Source of the DNA: a virus | Virus record (IMG/VR): IMGVR_UViG_3300046804_004525 | Location: 1-46,670 of that record | Length of the DNA stretch: 46,670 nt | Direction: 5' to 3' (one strand) | Shown here: positions 25,840 through 33,385 of the stretch, in pieces | How the letters are laid out: each line of letters begins with the position of its first letter | How positions within the stretch are numbered: position 1 is the stretch's first letter | Translations under genes and position numbers: made by a program | The notes under the pieces: generated by a model | What the model saw: only the letters and a program-made list of their open reading frames with translations | Told to the model about the DNA's origin: nothing | Database searches by the model: none

Positions 25840-27171
25840 ATGATTAGTTATAATTTTCCCAAAATATGGGAGTCTTGTTTACAATTTAACATTGAACAAA
25901 AACCCGAAGAATTCAAAGCTTTATTGGATTTTTTGCATACAAATTCCAAAAAAAGAATTGCGCTTGAGATAGGATCAAATTATGGCGGATTTGCAGCCGG
26001 ATTATGTGAAATCTTTGACAAAGTAATAACAATTGATATTAAACACAATGTTAATTTTGATTTACTTAAACAGAAGTATTCAAATTATGAATACATTATT
26101 GCTAATTCTACTAGTAATGACACTATCAACTATTTAAAATCACTCAATGTTAAATTTGATTTTATTTTTATAGATGGTGATCATTCATATCAAGGCGTTA
26201 AATCTGATTATTTAAAATTTAAACAATTATTAGATTCTGACGGTTATTTAGCGTTTCACGATATTGTATCTAGTACTGAAAATGAAGGAAATAATATCTT
26301 TGTAAGCAAATTTTGGAATGAAATTAAAAGTCAATATATAGAATCACACGAATTTGTATCAAATATTCCTATCAATGAGTATTCCACTGATAATTTATTT
26401 CATTCTATAATGAAAAATCAGAGGTATGAATCTTGGGGTGGTATAGGGTTGATTAAAAATTATGTTGTTTCAGTATTTTCTCATAACTATCTTAAAAATG
26501 ATTGGTTTTCTATAATACAGAATCAATTTGAAAGAGTAGTTAAGTCTGGATTATACAATAGATGTGATAATTATTTTTGTGGCGTATATTCAGAAACTGA
26601 TGAAGATTACTACAAGTTTCTCAATTTGGTTGATTCTTATGATAAAGATATCAAAATTAAAGTTGTAAGATATACTGCAAATAAATTTGAGTATAATACA
26701 TTAATTAATTTACAAAATTACTGTAAGTTGAATAAAAATGGATGTGTATTATATTATCATTCTAAAGGCACATCCAAGATCGATCAAACAGAATCAATTA
26801 AATCGTGGCGTGATTGTTTAGAGTATCTAAACATAGATCATTGGTCGAAATCATTTGATTCATTGAAACTTAAGATTTATGATGTTGTAGGTGGTTTATA
26901 TGTTGAAAAATATGTTAGTCCCCAGAAAGAATACAACAATTATTATTCTGGAAATTTTTGGTGGGCCGATTGTGAATATATAAATAGACTTCCAAATTTA
27001 TCTTTGACATATTTAACTACATTGATGAGTGGAGATATGTCTGATCATCGTATGGCATGTGAGTTGTGGATTGGAAGTGGATATCATCGATGGTTAAATT
27101 ATTATACAGAATATGTGGTAGGTTGGGAAACACATGTATTTGATTCAAAGAAGTATAAAGTATTTGGATAA
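25840..27171 (+). CDS. Methyltransferase-glycosyltransferase fusion-like protein, 443 aa
   Basis: The N-terminal half has a class I SAM-binding motif ALEIGSNYGGF (41-51), VITIDIK (62-68) and FIDGDHSYQGV (110-120), as in Methyltransf_24-type small-molecule or sugar methyltransferases. The C-terminal half has YYHSKGTSK, SWRDCLEYLNIDHW and YYSGNFWWADCEYI, a pattern of viral and capsular glycosyltransferase-like proteins. It may modify glycans of virion or host. It starts 8 nt after tRNA-Gly. Confidence 0.75.
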   Translation: MISYNFPKIWESCLQFNIEQKPEEFKALLDFLHTNSKKRIALEIGSNYGGFAAGLCEIFDKVITIDIKHNVNFDLLKQKYSNYEYIIANSTSNDTINYLKSLNVKFDFIFIDGDHSYQGVKSDYLKFKQLLDSDGYLAFHDIVSSTENEGNNIFVSKFWNEIKSQYIESHEFVSNIPINEYSTDNLFHSIMKNQRYESWGGIGLIKNYVVSVFSHNYLKNDWFSIIQNQFERVVKSGLYNRCDNYFCGVYSETDEDYYKFLNLVDSYDKDIKIKVVRYTANKFEYNTLINLQNYCKLNKNGCVLYYHSKGTSKIDQTESIKSWRDCLEYLNIDHWSKSFDSLKLKIYDVVGGLYVEKYVSPQKEYNNYYSGNFWWADCEYINRLPNLSLTYLTTLMSGDMSDHRMACELWIGSGYHRWLNYYTEYVVGWETHVFDSKKYKVFG

Positions 27172-27198
27172 TGTTTATTAGTTCTTTTTAAAATTTAT

Positions 27199-27582
27199 GG
27201 GCGTGTACTGGTTTCGATTTAATAGTACACTTATGTTAGGCATGTAGAGGATGATAGTTGGCCTCTTTAAGTATCTATCAAAACATTAACTGCTGAAGAA
27301 AACGTAGTTAGCTATGACTTCTCTTATGATGAAGTAGTAGCAATCGCAGCCTAAGTTGCTGCACATTCAATATAATGATGTCTGATAATTGTATTGGGTG
27401 TAAACCATCAGGCTGGACCAAATATTTGATTTGTGTAAATGGTCGAGATAATAGCAAATCTTAAGGGTAATATTTTTAGGTATTTTTTATTATTAACCCC
27501 TAACAATTCAAAATACATAAGCATGTAGTCTGATGTAGGATATCTGTTAAAGACGCGCGTTCAACTCGCGCCACGTCCACCA
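27199..27582 (+). ncRNA. ssrA: tmRNA (transfer-messenger RNA)
   Basis: The 5' end GGGCGTGTACTGGTTTCGAT pairs with the 3' CACGTCC to form the acceptor, followed by A and an encoded CCA; the T arm is GCGCG-TTCAACT-CGCGC. The reading frame for the tag is AEENVVSYDFSYDEVVAIAA followed by TAA (27352-27354). The tag ends AIAA instead of the usual ALAA. About 384 nt, normal for one-piece tmRNA. It would rescue stalled ribosomes and mark their products for proteolysis. Confidence 0.95.
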
Positions 27583-27803
27583 TTTTCATCAAAGTCAATG
27601 TAACTGTCAATAACAAGGCAGTTACATTTTTTTGTATCTATATAACCTTCTGTTTCTAGATATGTTAACATTCTTTCTCTACATTGATCATCTTCATATA
27701 GATCACATTTTTCAGGATGTCGTAATACTATAAATCTATCAGCCCAAATTGTTATTTGATGATTGTTTATAGACACTTGGTGAAAATTAACTTCTTCCAT
27801 CAT
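27561..27803 (-). CDS. Hypothetical protein, 80 aa
   Basis: Starts MMEEVNFHQVSINNHQITIW; contains CDLYEDDQCRERMLTYLE and a CNC pair. The last residues (ENGGRGAS) are encoded antisense to the 3' end of the tmRNA, so the true stop of the ancestral gene may have been replaced. The start is 22 bp from the divergent gene at 27826, and TATTTATG precedes its ATG. No family recognised. Confidence 0.6.
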   Translation of the reverse strand: MMEEVNFHQVSINNHQITIWADRFIVLRHPEKCDLYEDDQCRERMLTYLETEGYIDTKKCNCLVIDSYIDFDENGGRGAS

Positions 27804-27825
27804 ACATAAATATATTTATACTTAA
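27804..27825. promoter_or_regulatory. Candidate divergent late promoter
   Basis: Overlapping TATTTATG (minus) and TATTTATA (27813-27820, plus) elements lie 3-5 nt before both divergent start codons. Confidence 0.5.
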
Positions 27826-28236
27826 ATGAAACGATATAGTTTATTATACGAATCTAGCATATATGATTATTTGGTGTGGGAACCAACTGGGAAGTTACAA
27901 TATATTGCTGATCAATTAGACAAAATACCCACGGACAAAACAAAGTTATACAGAGGGATGTCTGAAAAAGAATATAATATTTTAAAGTCTACTGGTAAAG
28001 TTACTTCTAGAGGTGGAGGAAATACCAGAAACATTGTGGGTAGTTATCTAGCTAGTGATTTTAAATTGGCAGCAAGATTTGCCTTGGTCAACTATAGAGA
28101 CAAAGGTGAAGGTATTATTGTAATGATTAATAAAAATAAATTACCCAATTTAAAAAATGTAGATCCTGGTAACTTTGTCACTAGTTATATACCGATAGAA
28201 GCAGTAACAAACATTATAGACTTAAAAAAGTTATGA
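27826..28236 (+). CDS. Possible ADP-ribosyltransferase-fold protein, 136 aa
   Basis: KLYRGMSEKEYNILKSTGKV (41-60), GSYLASDFKLAARFAL (76-91) and a beta strand GIIVMIN fit the general pattern of ADP-ribosyltransferase-like folds (R/H in YRG, a YxS-type strand, then A-x2-FA helix). PIEAV near the end could supply the catalytic Glu. Such enzymes modify host proteins in T4 (Alt, Mod). The evidence is motif-level only. Confidence 0.5.
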   Translation: MKRYSLLYESSIYDYLVWEPTGKLQYIADQLDKIPTDKTKLYRGMSEKEYNILKSTGKVTSRGGGNTRNIVGSYLASDFKLAARFALVNYRDKGEGIIVMINKNKLPNLKNVDPGNFVTSYIPIEAVTNIIDLKKL

Positions 28237-28412
28237 GTAATATTAAATTAACAAAGGCTGAAGCCGAAAAGAAAGTATATCAACTAACCGAAGATCTTTT
28301 ACATGTTAAAAAAGACTTTAAAGATGTAGCCGCTGGTTATAAAGAACGTATGAAAGAAATTGAGAATGAAATTAAGGCGATTGTGGAAGAAGCCAACTCA
28401 ACGCCAAATTGA
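28233..28412 (+). CDS. Small coiled-coil protein, 59 aa
   Basis: MSNIKLTKAEAEKKVYQLTE and the following DLLHVKKDFKDVAAGYKERM are heptad-like and highly charged. It overlaps the upstream gene by 4 nt (ATGA), so translation is coupled, and a terminator follows at once. No family recognised. Confidence 0.75.
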   Translation: MSNIKLTKAEAEKKVYQLTEDLLHVKKDFKDVAAGYKERMKEIENEIKAIVEEANSTPN

Positions 28413-28420
28413 TAAAAAAT

Positions 28421-28444
28421 AAAACCCCCGTTAGGGGGTTTTTT
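28421..28444. terminator. Bidirectional terminator
   Basis: AAAACCCCC / GGGGGTTTT with a GTTA loop and T runs on both strands. It serves the convergent genes at 28233 and 28446. Confidence 0.93.
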
Positions 28445-28445
28445 A

Positions 28446-28739
28446 TTACGGTGTAGTTGATTCAGGTGGGTTTGGCTTAAACGTACCATCCTTTAAATTT
28501 AAACTACCATTACCATATTTAGTTGCTAGACTGTTTAATAGATTTTCTTCTAATTTTTGAATATCCTTCCATTCTGTCAATATCGCCGTTTTACGTTCTG
28601 ATAAAGTAGTTTTGGTTTGTTCAAGTTCAATTTCTTCAAGTTGAACTTGTCCAAGTTCAAATATTTTTTGTTGGTATTTGGATTGTAAAATTGCAATTTC
28701 TTGCATTTCTTGTTCGGTAAATTTAGTTATTTCACTCAT
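28446..28739 (-). CDS. Coiled-coil protein, 97 aa
   Basis: From MSEITKFTEQEMQEIAILQS to about residue 70 the protein is a long charged helix with heptad spacing, ending in a Pro-rich tail (FKPNPPESTTP). Similar short coiled-coil proteins occur in marine T4-like phages without a defined role. It is leftward and ends 1 nt from the bidirectional terminator. Confidence 0.75.
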   Translation of the reverse strand: MSEITKFTEQEMQEIAILQSKYQQKIFELGQVQLEEIELEQTKTTLSERKTAILTEWKDIQKLEENLLNSLATKYGNGSLNLKDGTFKPNPPESTTP

Positions 28740-28810
28740 AATATTTTTAGATACATATTGCGTACATTTTATTTTTTGTTAATTATAATTTTAGTAAAAA
28801 TAAAATTATG

Positions 28811-28918
28811 TTGACATTTTGCTAGGTTGTATATATTATAGAATATAGTCTGAGACTGGTAATCTTAGATTTTATATATTATACCAAAACAGAAAATCAC
28901 TTAATCATGAGTTAGAGT
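28811..28918 (+). promoter_or_regulatory. Promoter and leader of the gene at 28919
   Basis: TTGACA (28811-28816), 17 bp, TATTAT (28834-28839). About 73 nt of leader follow, with a CTGAGA / TCTTAG hairpin. This is a long leader for this genome. Confidence 0.65.
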
Positions 28919-29110
28919 ATGACAGATAAAAATAATGTAGTCGATAAAAAAAACATTAGATATGTAATTCTCCGAGATGGAAGACGCGTATCTGATTTGG
29001 AATATCAAAATAAAGAAGAAGCCAAAACTGAATATGATCATTGGGCTTCTATTATAAAGCGTTGGCCAGATGGTTCTAAAATTGAAATTGTTGAAGTAAA
29101 GGAAAAATAA
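28919..29110 (+). CDS. Hypothetical protein, 63 aa
   Basis: MTDKNNVVDKKNIRYVILRD, GRRVSDLEYQNKEEAKTEYD and a C-terminal KIEIVEVKEK strand suggest a small alpha/beta protein. The next gene starts 1 nt after its stop. No family recognised. Confidence 0.75.
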   Translation: MTDKNNVVDKKNIRYVILRDGRRVSDLEYQNKEEAKTEYDHWASIIKRWPDGSKIEIVEVKEK

Positions 29111-29111
29111 T

Positions 29112-29339
29112 ATGGGATTACGAGAAGACATTAAGAATGCACAGTCAGATAAAGAAATTAATGATTTACTTTTGAAGGGTAATTCATATGAATGGGCATC
29201 ACTTAAAACCAAGTTGTCTTGGAAATCTACTGCAAAACAACGATTAAGTGTATTAAATACAGCTTCAACTGAAGTTTCAAGTGAGATTAAAGAAGTTAAA
29301 AAGAGTAAAACAAAAACTTTAAAAAAGAGTAAAAGTTAA
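29112..29339 (+). CDS. Small protein with basic tail, 75 aa
   Basis: MGLREDIKNAQSDKEINDLL is followed by KGNSYEWASLKTKLSWKSTA and a Lys/Ser-rich tail (KKSKTKTLKKSKS). A related-looking basic protein type is seen in marine T4-like phages. Co-transcribed with 28919 and followed by a terminator. Confidence 0.75.
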   Translation: MGLREDIKNAQSDKEINDLLLKGNSYEWASLKTKLSWKSTAKQRLSVLNTASTEVSSEIKEVKKSKTKTLKKSKS

Positions 29340-29360
29340 TTAAATTTAAAGTTTAGACAA

Positions 29361-29396
29361 AAATGTCGCTAATTAAATTTGGCGACATTTTTTTTT
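29361..29396 (+). terminator. Rho-independent terminator
   Basis: AAATGTCGC / GCGACATTT stem followed by a run of T to 29396. Confidence 0.92.
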
Positions 29397-29410
29397 GTAA
29401 ATATTTATAT

Positions 29411-29764
29411 ATGATGGCAGAAAAATATTCTTCATTAGTTTTACCCTCCGACTTTTTTGAGATGGAGAAGCTGATAAAATCAAATAAAATTAAATTGATG
29501 GATCAAATAGTATCATCAATTGGTTACGCGATAAATAATAATTTACAAGCAGTTGAAGTTTTTAATTTTGAGGAATCTGATTATATTGTTGTATTGGATC
29601 ACACTTCATTTGAAGAAAATTTAGAAAACATTTACGATTTTTATATATCACAAGAATTATACGAAAATTGTAGTAAAATTTTAAGTCTTAAACAAAAACT
29701 TAACAAAAAACATGAGCAAAAAAAAAGACACGAGTCCAAAGGTACATCAAAACGAAAAAATTAA
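29411..29764 (+). CDS. Hypothetical protein, 117 aa
   Basis: Starts MMAEKYSSLVLPSDFFEMEK; acidic middle and Lys-rich end (KKHEQKKRHESKGTSKRKN). The ATG at 29411 (or 29414) lies 1-4 nt after TATTTATA (29402-29409). An upstream start at 29363 is inside the terminator and is rejected. The 3' end overlaps phoH by 53 nt in another frame, which is long but both frames appear coding. Confidence 0.72.
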   Translation: MMAEKYSSLVLPSDFFEMEKLIKSNKIKLMDQIVSSIGYAINNNLQAVEVFNFEESDYIVVLDHTSFEENLENIYDFYISQELYENCSKILSLKQKLNKKHEQKKRHESKGTSKRKN

Positions 29765-30422
29765 AGACTCTATTACAATAGGCGAGCGTGAACTTACTCA
29801 AAAACAAATTGATTTATTACAAATATTACAAAATAAAAATACAAAATTAGTATTTATTGCCGGTCCAGCCGGTACTTCAAAAACATATACTTCAATATTA
29901 GCTGGTTTGAATTTATTAAATCAAAAACGTGTAAGTGAAATCATATATGTAAGAAGTGTGGTAGAAAGTAGTGATAGTAAACTTGGATTTTTGCCTGGTG
30001 AAATGGACGAAAAAATGAGTCCGTACATTCAACCACTGATAGACAAATTAGAAGAATTACTAACAAAACATGATATCGAAAAATTAAAAAAAGAAGAACG
30101 TATACACGGATTTCCTATTAATTTTTTGAGAGGATTAAGTTGGAACGCAAAATGTATTGTAGCAGACGAAGCACAAAACATGAGTAAAAAAGAATTAATC
30201 ACATTAATTACAAGAATCGGTGAGTTTAGTAAATTATTTATATGTGGAGATCCAGATCAAAGTGATATTAATGGTAAAAGTGGATTCGTTCAAACTATGA
30301 AAATTTTCGATGATCAAGAAAGCCGAGATAATGGTATTTATGTATTTAACTTTGATGAAGATGATATAGTTAGAAGCGGACTTGTAAAATTTATATTAAA
30401 AAAATTAAAAAATGTACCTTAA
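29712..30422 (+). CDS. phoH: PhoH-like ATPase, 236 aa
   Basis: Walker A is GPAGTSKT at 51-58. RSVVESSDSKLGFLPGEMDE, IHGFPINFLRG, VADEAQN (Walker B) and FICGDPDQSD are all in PhoH order. PhoH-like proteins are frequent in marine phages, with no agreed function (RNA-related ATPase or helicase suggested). Normal length for the phage form. It precedes the tail-fibre block. Confidence 0.92.
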   Translation: MSKKKDTSPKVHQNEKIKDSITIGERELTQKQIDLLQILQNKNTKLVFIAGPAGTSKTYTSILAGLNLLNQKRVSEIIYVRSVVESSDSKLGFLPGEMDEKMSPYIQPLIDKLEELLTKHDIEKLKKEERIHGFPINFLRGLSWNAKCIVADEAQNMSKKELITLITRIGEFSKLFICGDPDQSDINGKSGFVQTMKIFDDQESRDNGIYVFNFDEDDIVRSGLVKFILKKLKNVP

Positions 30423-30442
30423 TTGATAATTATTAGTATATT

Positions 30443-32821
30443 ATGGCGATAGTATCCAATCAAGGTAGAACCGTACCTGAATTACCAAAACTAACAGTTG
30501 GTGATATAGGTAATAACGATTTTTTAATCATACAAAACATCAGTAGCAATTCAACCAAAATAGCTACAGTTAGTAATTTTGTACAGAAAAGTGTAAACTT
30601 ATTTACCAACTACAATAATCTTAATTTTGTAGGGCCTAATAATACCTATTCTGGTTCTTTTAGAAGTTTTGAAAGTGATAATTACTCTCTTATAAGTGAT
30701 AAAATACCTAATTTATTTAAAAGAGCAAGAATTACCGATTATTTACAAATTGGATATAATCCATCAGTAGCTTCTTTTTTGGGAGTATACGCTAAAACTA
30801 TAGAGTTTAATCAAGGTTTAGGTGGAGGTGGAAATATTACGTTCACAGGTAACAGTGGTACCAGTACTTTTGCTATAAGTGACTATACCTCGGGTGTAAT
30901 TTTAGATAATTCACCTTTAGTATCACAAGAAATTACAGCAAGTAATGGTATTACTGGTAGTTTACGGGGTAAATTTTTAGGAAATGTAAATGTAAATTTT
31001 GGTACAAGTAATTTTAACAATTTAAACGTAAATAATAATTTATATGCAGCATATGGTGAAATTGATTCGGTTGTAATTAATAGTGGTAATGCCGATAGTA
31101 TTACAATTGATAACTCACCAATTGGTACAACTGGACCTGATATTATTTCCGGGTCTAAAATTTATTCATTAAACGGATTTTCAGGAGTATTTTCTGGTAG
31201 TAAAGGAGCAAATGCTTCCTTAACAGGTAGTTTAAAAGGTAAATTAAATGGTAATGTTACCGTTACAATTGGTACCAGTACTTTTAATAATATTTCAGCA
31301 AACACCATATATTCAGATGTTTACATAGAATCACCATCGTTTCTTGGTACAGCCAGTTATTCATTTAATGGCAATGGTGAATTATCTTCATTATCTAGTA
31401 GTTACGCACAAACATCTAGTTTGTGTATGTCTACTACAGCAGACAGTGCTTCATATTTAATTTGGACAAATTTGAAAGCGAATGGTACATCCAGTTATTC
31501 ATATAATGGTTCTAACAAATTTTCGTCCTATTCAAGTAGTTATGCATTAACCGCAAGTAAAGCTATAAGTAGTAGTTATTCGATTAGATCTACGTCAGCT
31601 TCATATGCATTACGTGCATTATCTGTAGATGGTACAATATCGAATGCGATTCATTCTTTAACATCTGATTCTTCTACAACATCATTAACAGCTTCATATT
31701 TGTTAAAAGGATCTATAAATAGTTCAAGTGCATTGCCGTATTTTGATAATAACAGATTGACAACCGCTCCATTATTTTATAAAAATGAAAGTGGACAGAT
31801 TAATTTTTACCTTTCAGCATCTGCTAAATACGGACAATCAAATTTTATAGTTCTAAATCGTGGTTCAGGTACATCAAATTTAGCAGGATTAGTACTACAC
31901 AACAAAAACAGAGTTAATGGATATCCTAATCAAGATCAATGGTACTTACAATCGGTAACTAGTGGTAGTTTAACTTTTAGTATTACAACTGGCTCATATC
32001 ATCTTAAAAACGCTACTATTACATCAAGAACTAATAATCTTGCTGGTACAATGGCAGCAATGAAACACATCCGAAATGGATTTTATTTCTGGCCATATAT
32101 TAATACAGATTCAGCTGCTAGAGATGGGTCAGTAGGAATTGGGGTAACACCACCAGCAGAACCTACCGGATCGATTGACAAATATCTTCGTGCAAAATTA
32201 CATATCAGAATGTTCAGTGGTAGTAATCAAGCCGCAAATGTAGCAGGATCCGTTTTAGCTGGAAACTTTATAAATGGTGCTCCTGTTGGAGTGGAGAATA
32301 AACAAACAGCGATATTGGTTCAATATGGATCAAGTAGTTTTTCCAATACATTTTATGTATCTAGTAGTGGTAACATACGTGCTTATGGTTCAATAAGCGG
32401 AAGTAAAATTTACTCATACGGTACTATTAAAGCGGATGCCGGATCTTTTATTTCAAAAACCGATAGTGCAATCATAACAGGATCATTTAAAGGTAATTAT
32501 CAAAGTGATTATACAACAGTTAGTGCAACTTCAGCAGGTGCAACTACTACTCTTGATTTTAATTCCTATGATTTAATTTACTTAACGGCTACTGCTAATC
32601 AAACTTTAAGTATTAATTTAACTCAAAATAAAGTTTGTCATCTTTATTTCTATAATAATAGCGGAGGTACTTCATTTACATGGAGTACAATTTCACCAAA
32701 TACAGTAAAATGGCCAGGAGCATCTGCTTCTAATCCCGCAAATGGTGCCAGAGACTTGTATTCAATAATATTAATGGGTAGTGAAGTACTGATTACTAAA
32801 ATTGGTACTGCTTATGCCTAA
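30443..32821 (+). CDS. Large tail-fibre-like structural protein, 792 aa
   Basis: The N-terminal 50 residues (LPKLTVGDIGNNDFLIIQN) resemble the starts of the next two fibre genes and probably attach to the virion. Residues about 300-395 carry repeated SSSYALTAS / TSASYALRA units, and Gly/Ser/Asn-rich beta repeats fill the rest, typical of trimeric phage fibres. The C-terminus (LYSIILMGSEVLITKIGTAYA) has no visible chaperone domain. Ser and Thr content is very high. Host binding is inferred. Confidence 0.85.
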   Translation: MAIVSNQGRTVPELPKLTVGDIGNNDFLIIQNISSNSTKIATVSNFVQKSVNLFTNYNNLNFVGPNNTYSGSFRSFESDNYSLISDKIPNLFKRARITDYLQIGYNPSVASFLGVYAKTIEFNQGLGGGGNITFTGNSGTSTFAISDYTSGVILDNSPLVSQEITASNGITGSLRGKFLGNVNVNFGTSNFNNLNVNNNLYAAYGEIDSVVINSGNADSITIDNSPIGTTGPDIISGSKIYSLNGFSGVFSGSKGANASLTGSLKGKLNGNVTVTIGTSTFNNISANTIYSDVYIESPSFLGTASYSFNGNGELSSLSSSYAQTSSLCMSTTADSASYLIWTNLKANGTSSYSYNGSNKFSSYSSSYALTASKAISSSYSIRSTSASYALRALSVDGTISNAIHSLTSDSSTTSLTASYLLKGSINSSSALPYFDNNRLTTAPLFYKNESGQINFYLSASAKYGQSNFIVLNRGSGTSNLAGLVLHNKNRVNGYPNQDQWYLQSVTSGSLTFSITTGSYHLKNATITSRTNNLAGTMAAMKHIRNGFYFWPYINTDSAARDGSVGIGVTPPAEPTGSIDKYLRAKLHIRMFSGSNQAANVAGSVLAGNFINGAPVGVENKQTAILVQYGSSSFSNTFYVSSSGNIRAYGSISGSKIYSYGTIKADAGSFISKTDSAIITGSFKGNYQSDYTTVSATSAGATTTLDFNSYDLIYLTATANQTLSINLTQNKVCHLYFYNNSGGTSFTWSTISPNTVKWPGASASNPANGARDLYSIILMGSEVLITKIGTAYA

Positions 32822-32840
32822 TATGGTATATTTATAAAAT

Positions 32841-33383
32841 ATGTCAACACCGTGTAATAGTTTAAACGTTCAATTAATTAAAGTAAGTGACCTTGCATCT
32901 TATTCAAGTATAAAAGACGCGGATCAATTAATGATAGTTGAAAATGTAAGTGGTACAAAATATTCAAGAAAGTCTGTTTTATCAGATTTAAAGAGTTATA
33001 TTAATAACGGAGGTGTTTCAGGATATACAACTTCGCTTTTTAATACTAACACGGATGCGCAAAACGTATACTACTATAGATTCGGTAATGTATTGTCATT
33101 TTCACACGGATTTGGTACAGTGCCGTCATTAGTAAGAGTTGTATTATTATGTGGTTCAAATGATGGTCGATTTGTTCTTAACCAAGAAGTCGATTTAGCT
33201 TCATTTTATAACGATCAATCTAAACCAATTTGCACAGTTGTTTCTAGTACTAGTAGTGTATTGTTAATTGTACCAACATTTAGTAGTATTACTACAAACG
33301 ATTATAATACTACTACAAGTGTAATAACCCAGTATGCAATAGATACAACCAAATGGTATTTTAAAATTTACGCCTGGAAATAA
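32841..33383 (+). CDS. Short tail-fibre-like protein, 180 aa
   Basis: The N-terminus VQLIKVSDLASYSSIKDADQ...SRKSVLSDLKSYI matches that of the next gene, and its C-terminal 120 residues look like a compact beta domain ending FKIYAWK. It could be a fibre tip or an accessory fibre sharing the same attachment site. TATTTATA ends 4 nt before the ATG. The next ORF starts 2 nt after its stop. Confidence 0.8.
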   Translation: MSTPCNSLNVQLIKVSDLASYSSIKDADQLMIVENVSGTKYSRKSVLSDLKSYINNGGVSGYTTSLFNTNTDAQNVYYYRFGNVLSFSHGFGTVPSLVRVVLLCGSNDGRFVLNQEVDLASFYNDQSKPICTVVSSTSSVLLIVPTFSSITTNDYNTTTSVITQYAIDTTKWYFKIYAWK

Positions 33384-33385
33384 TT

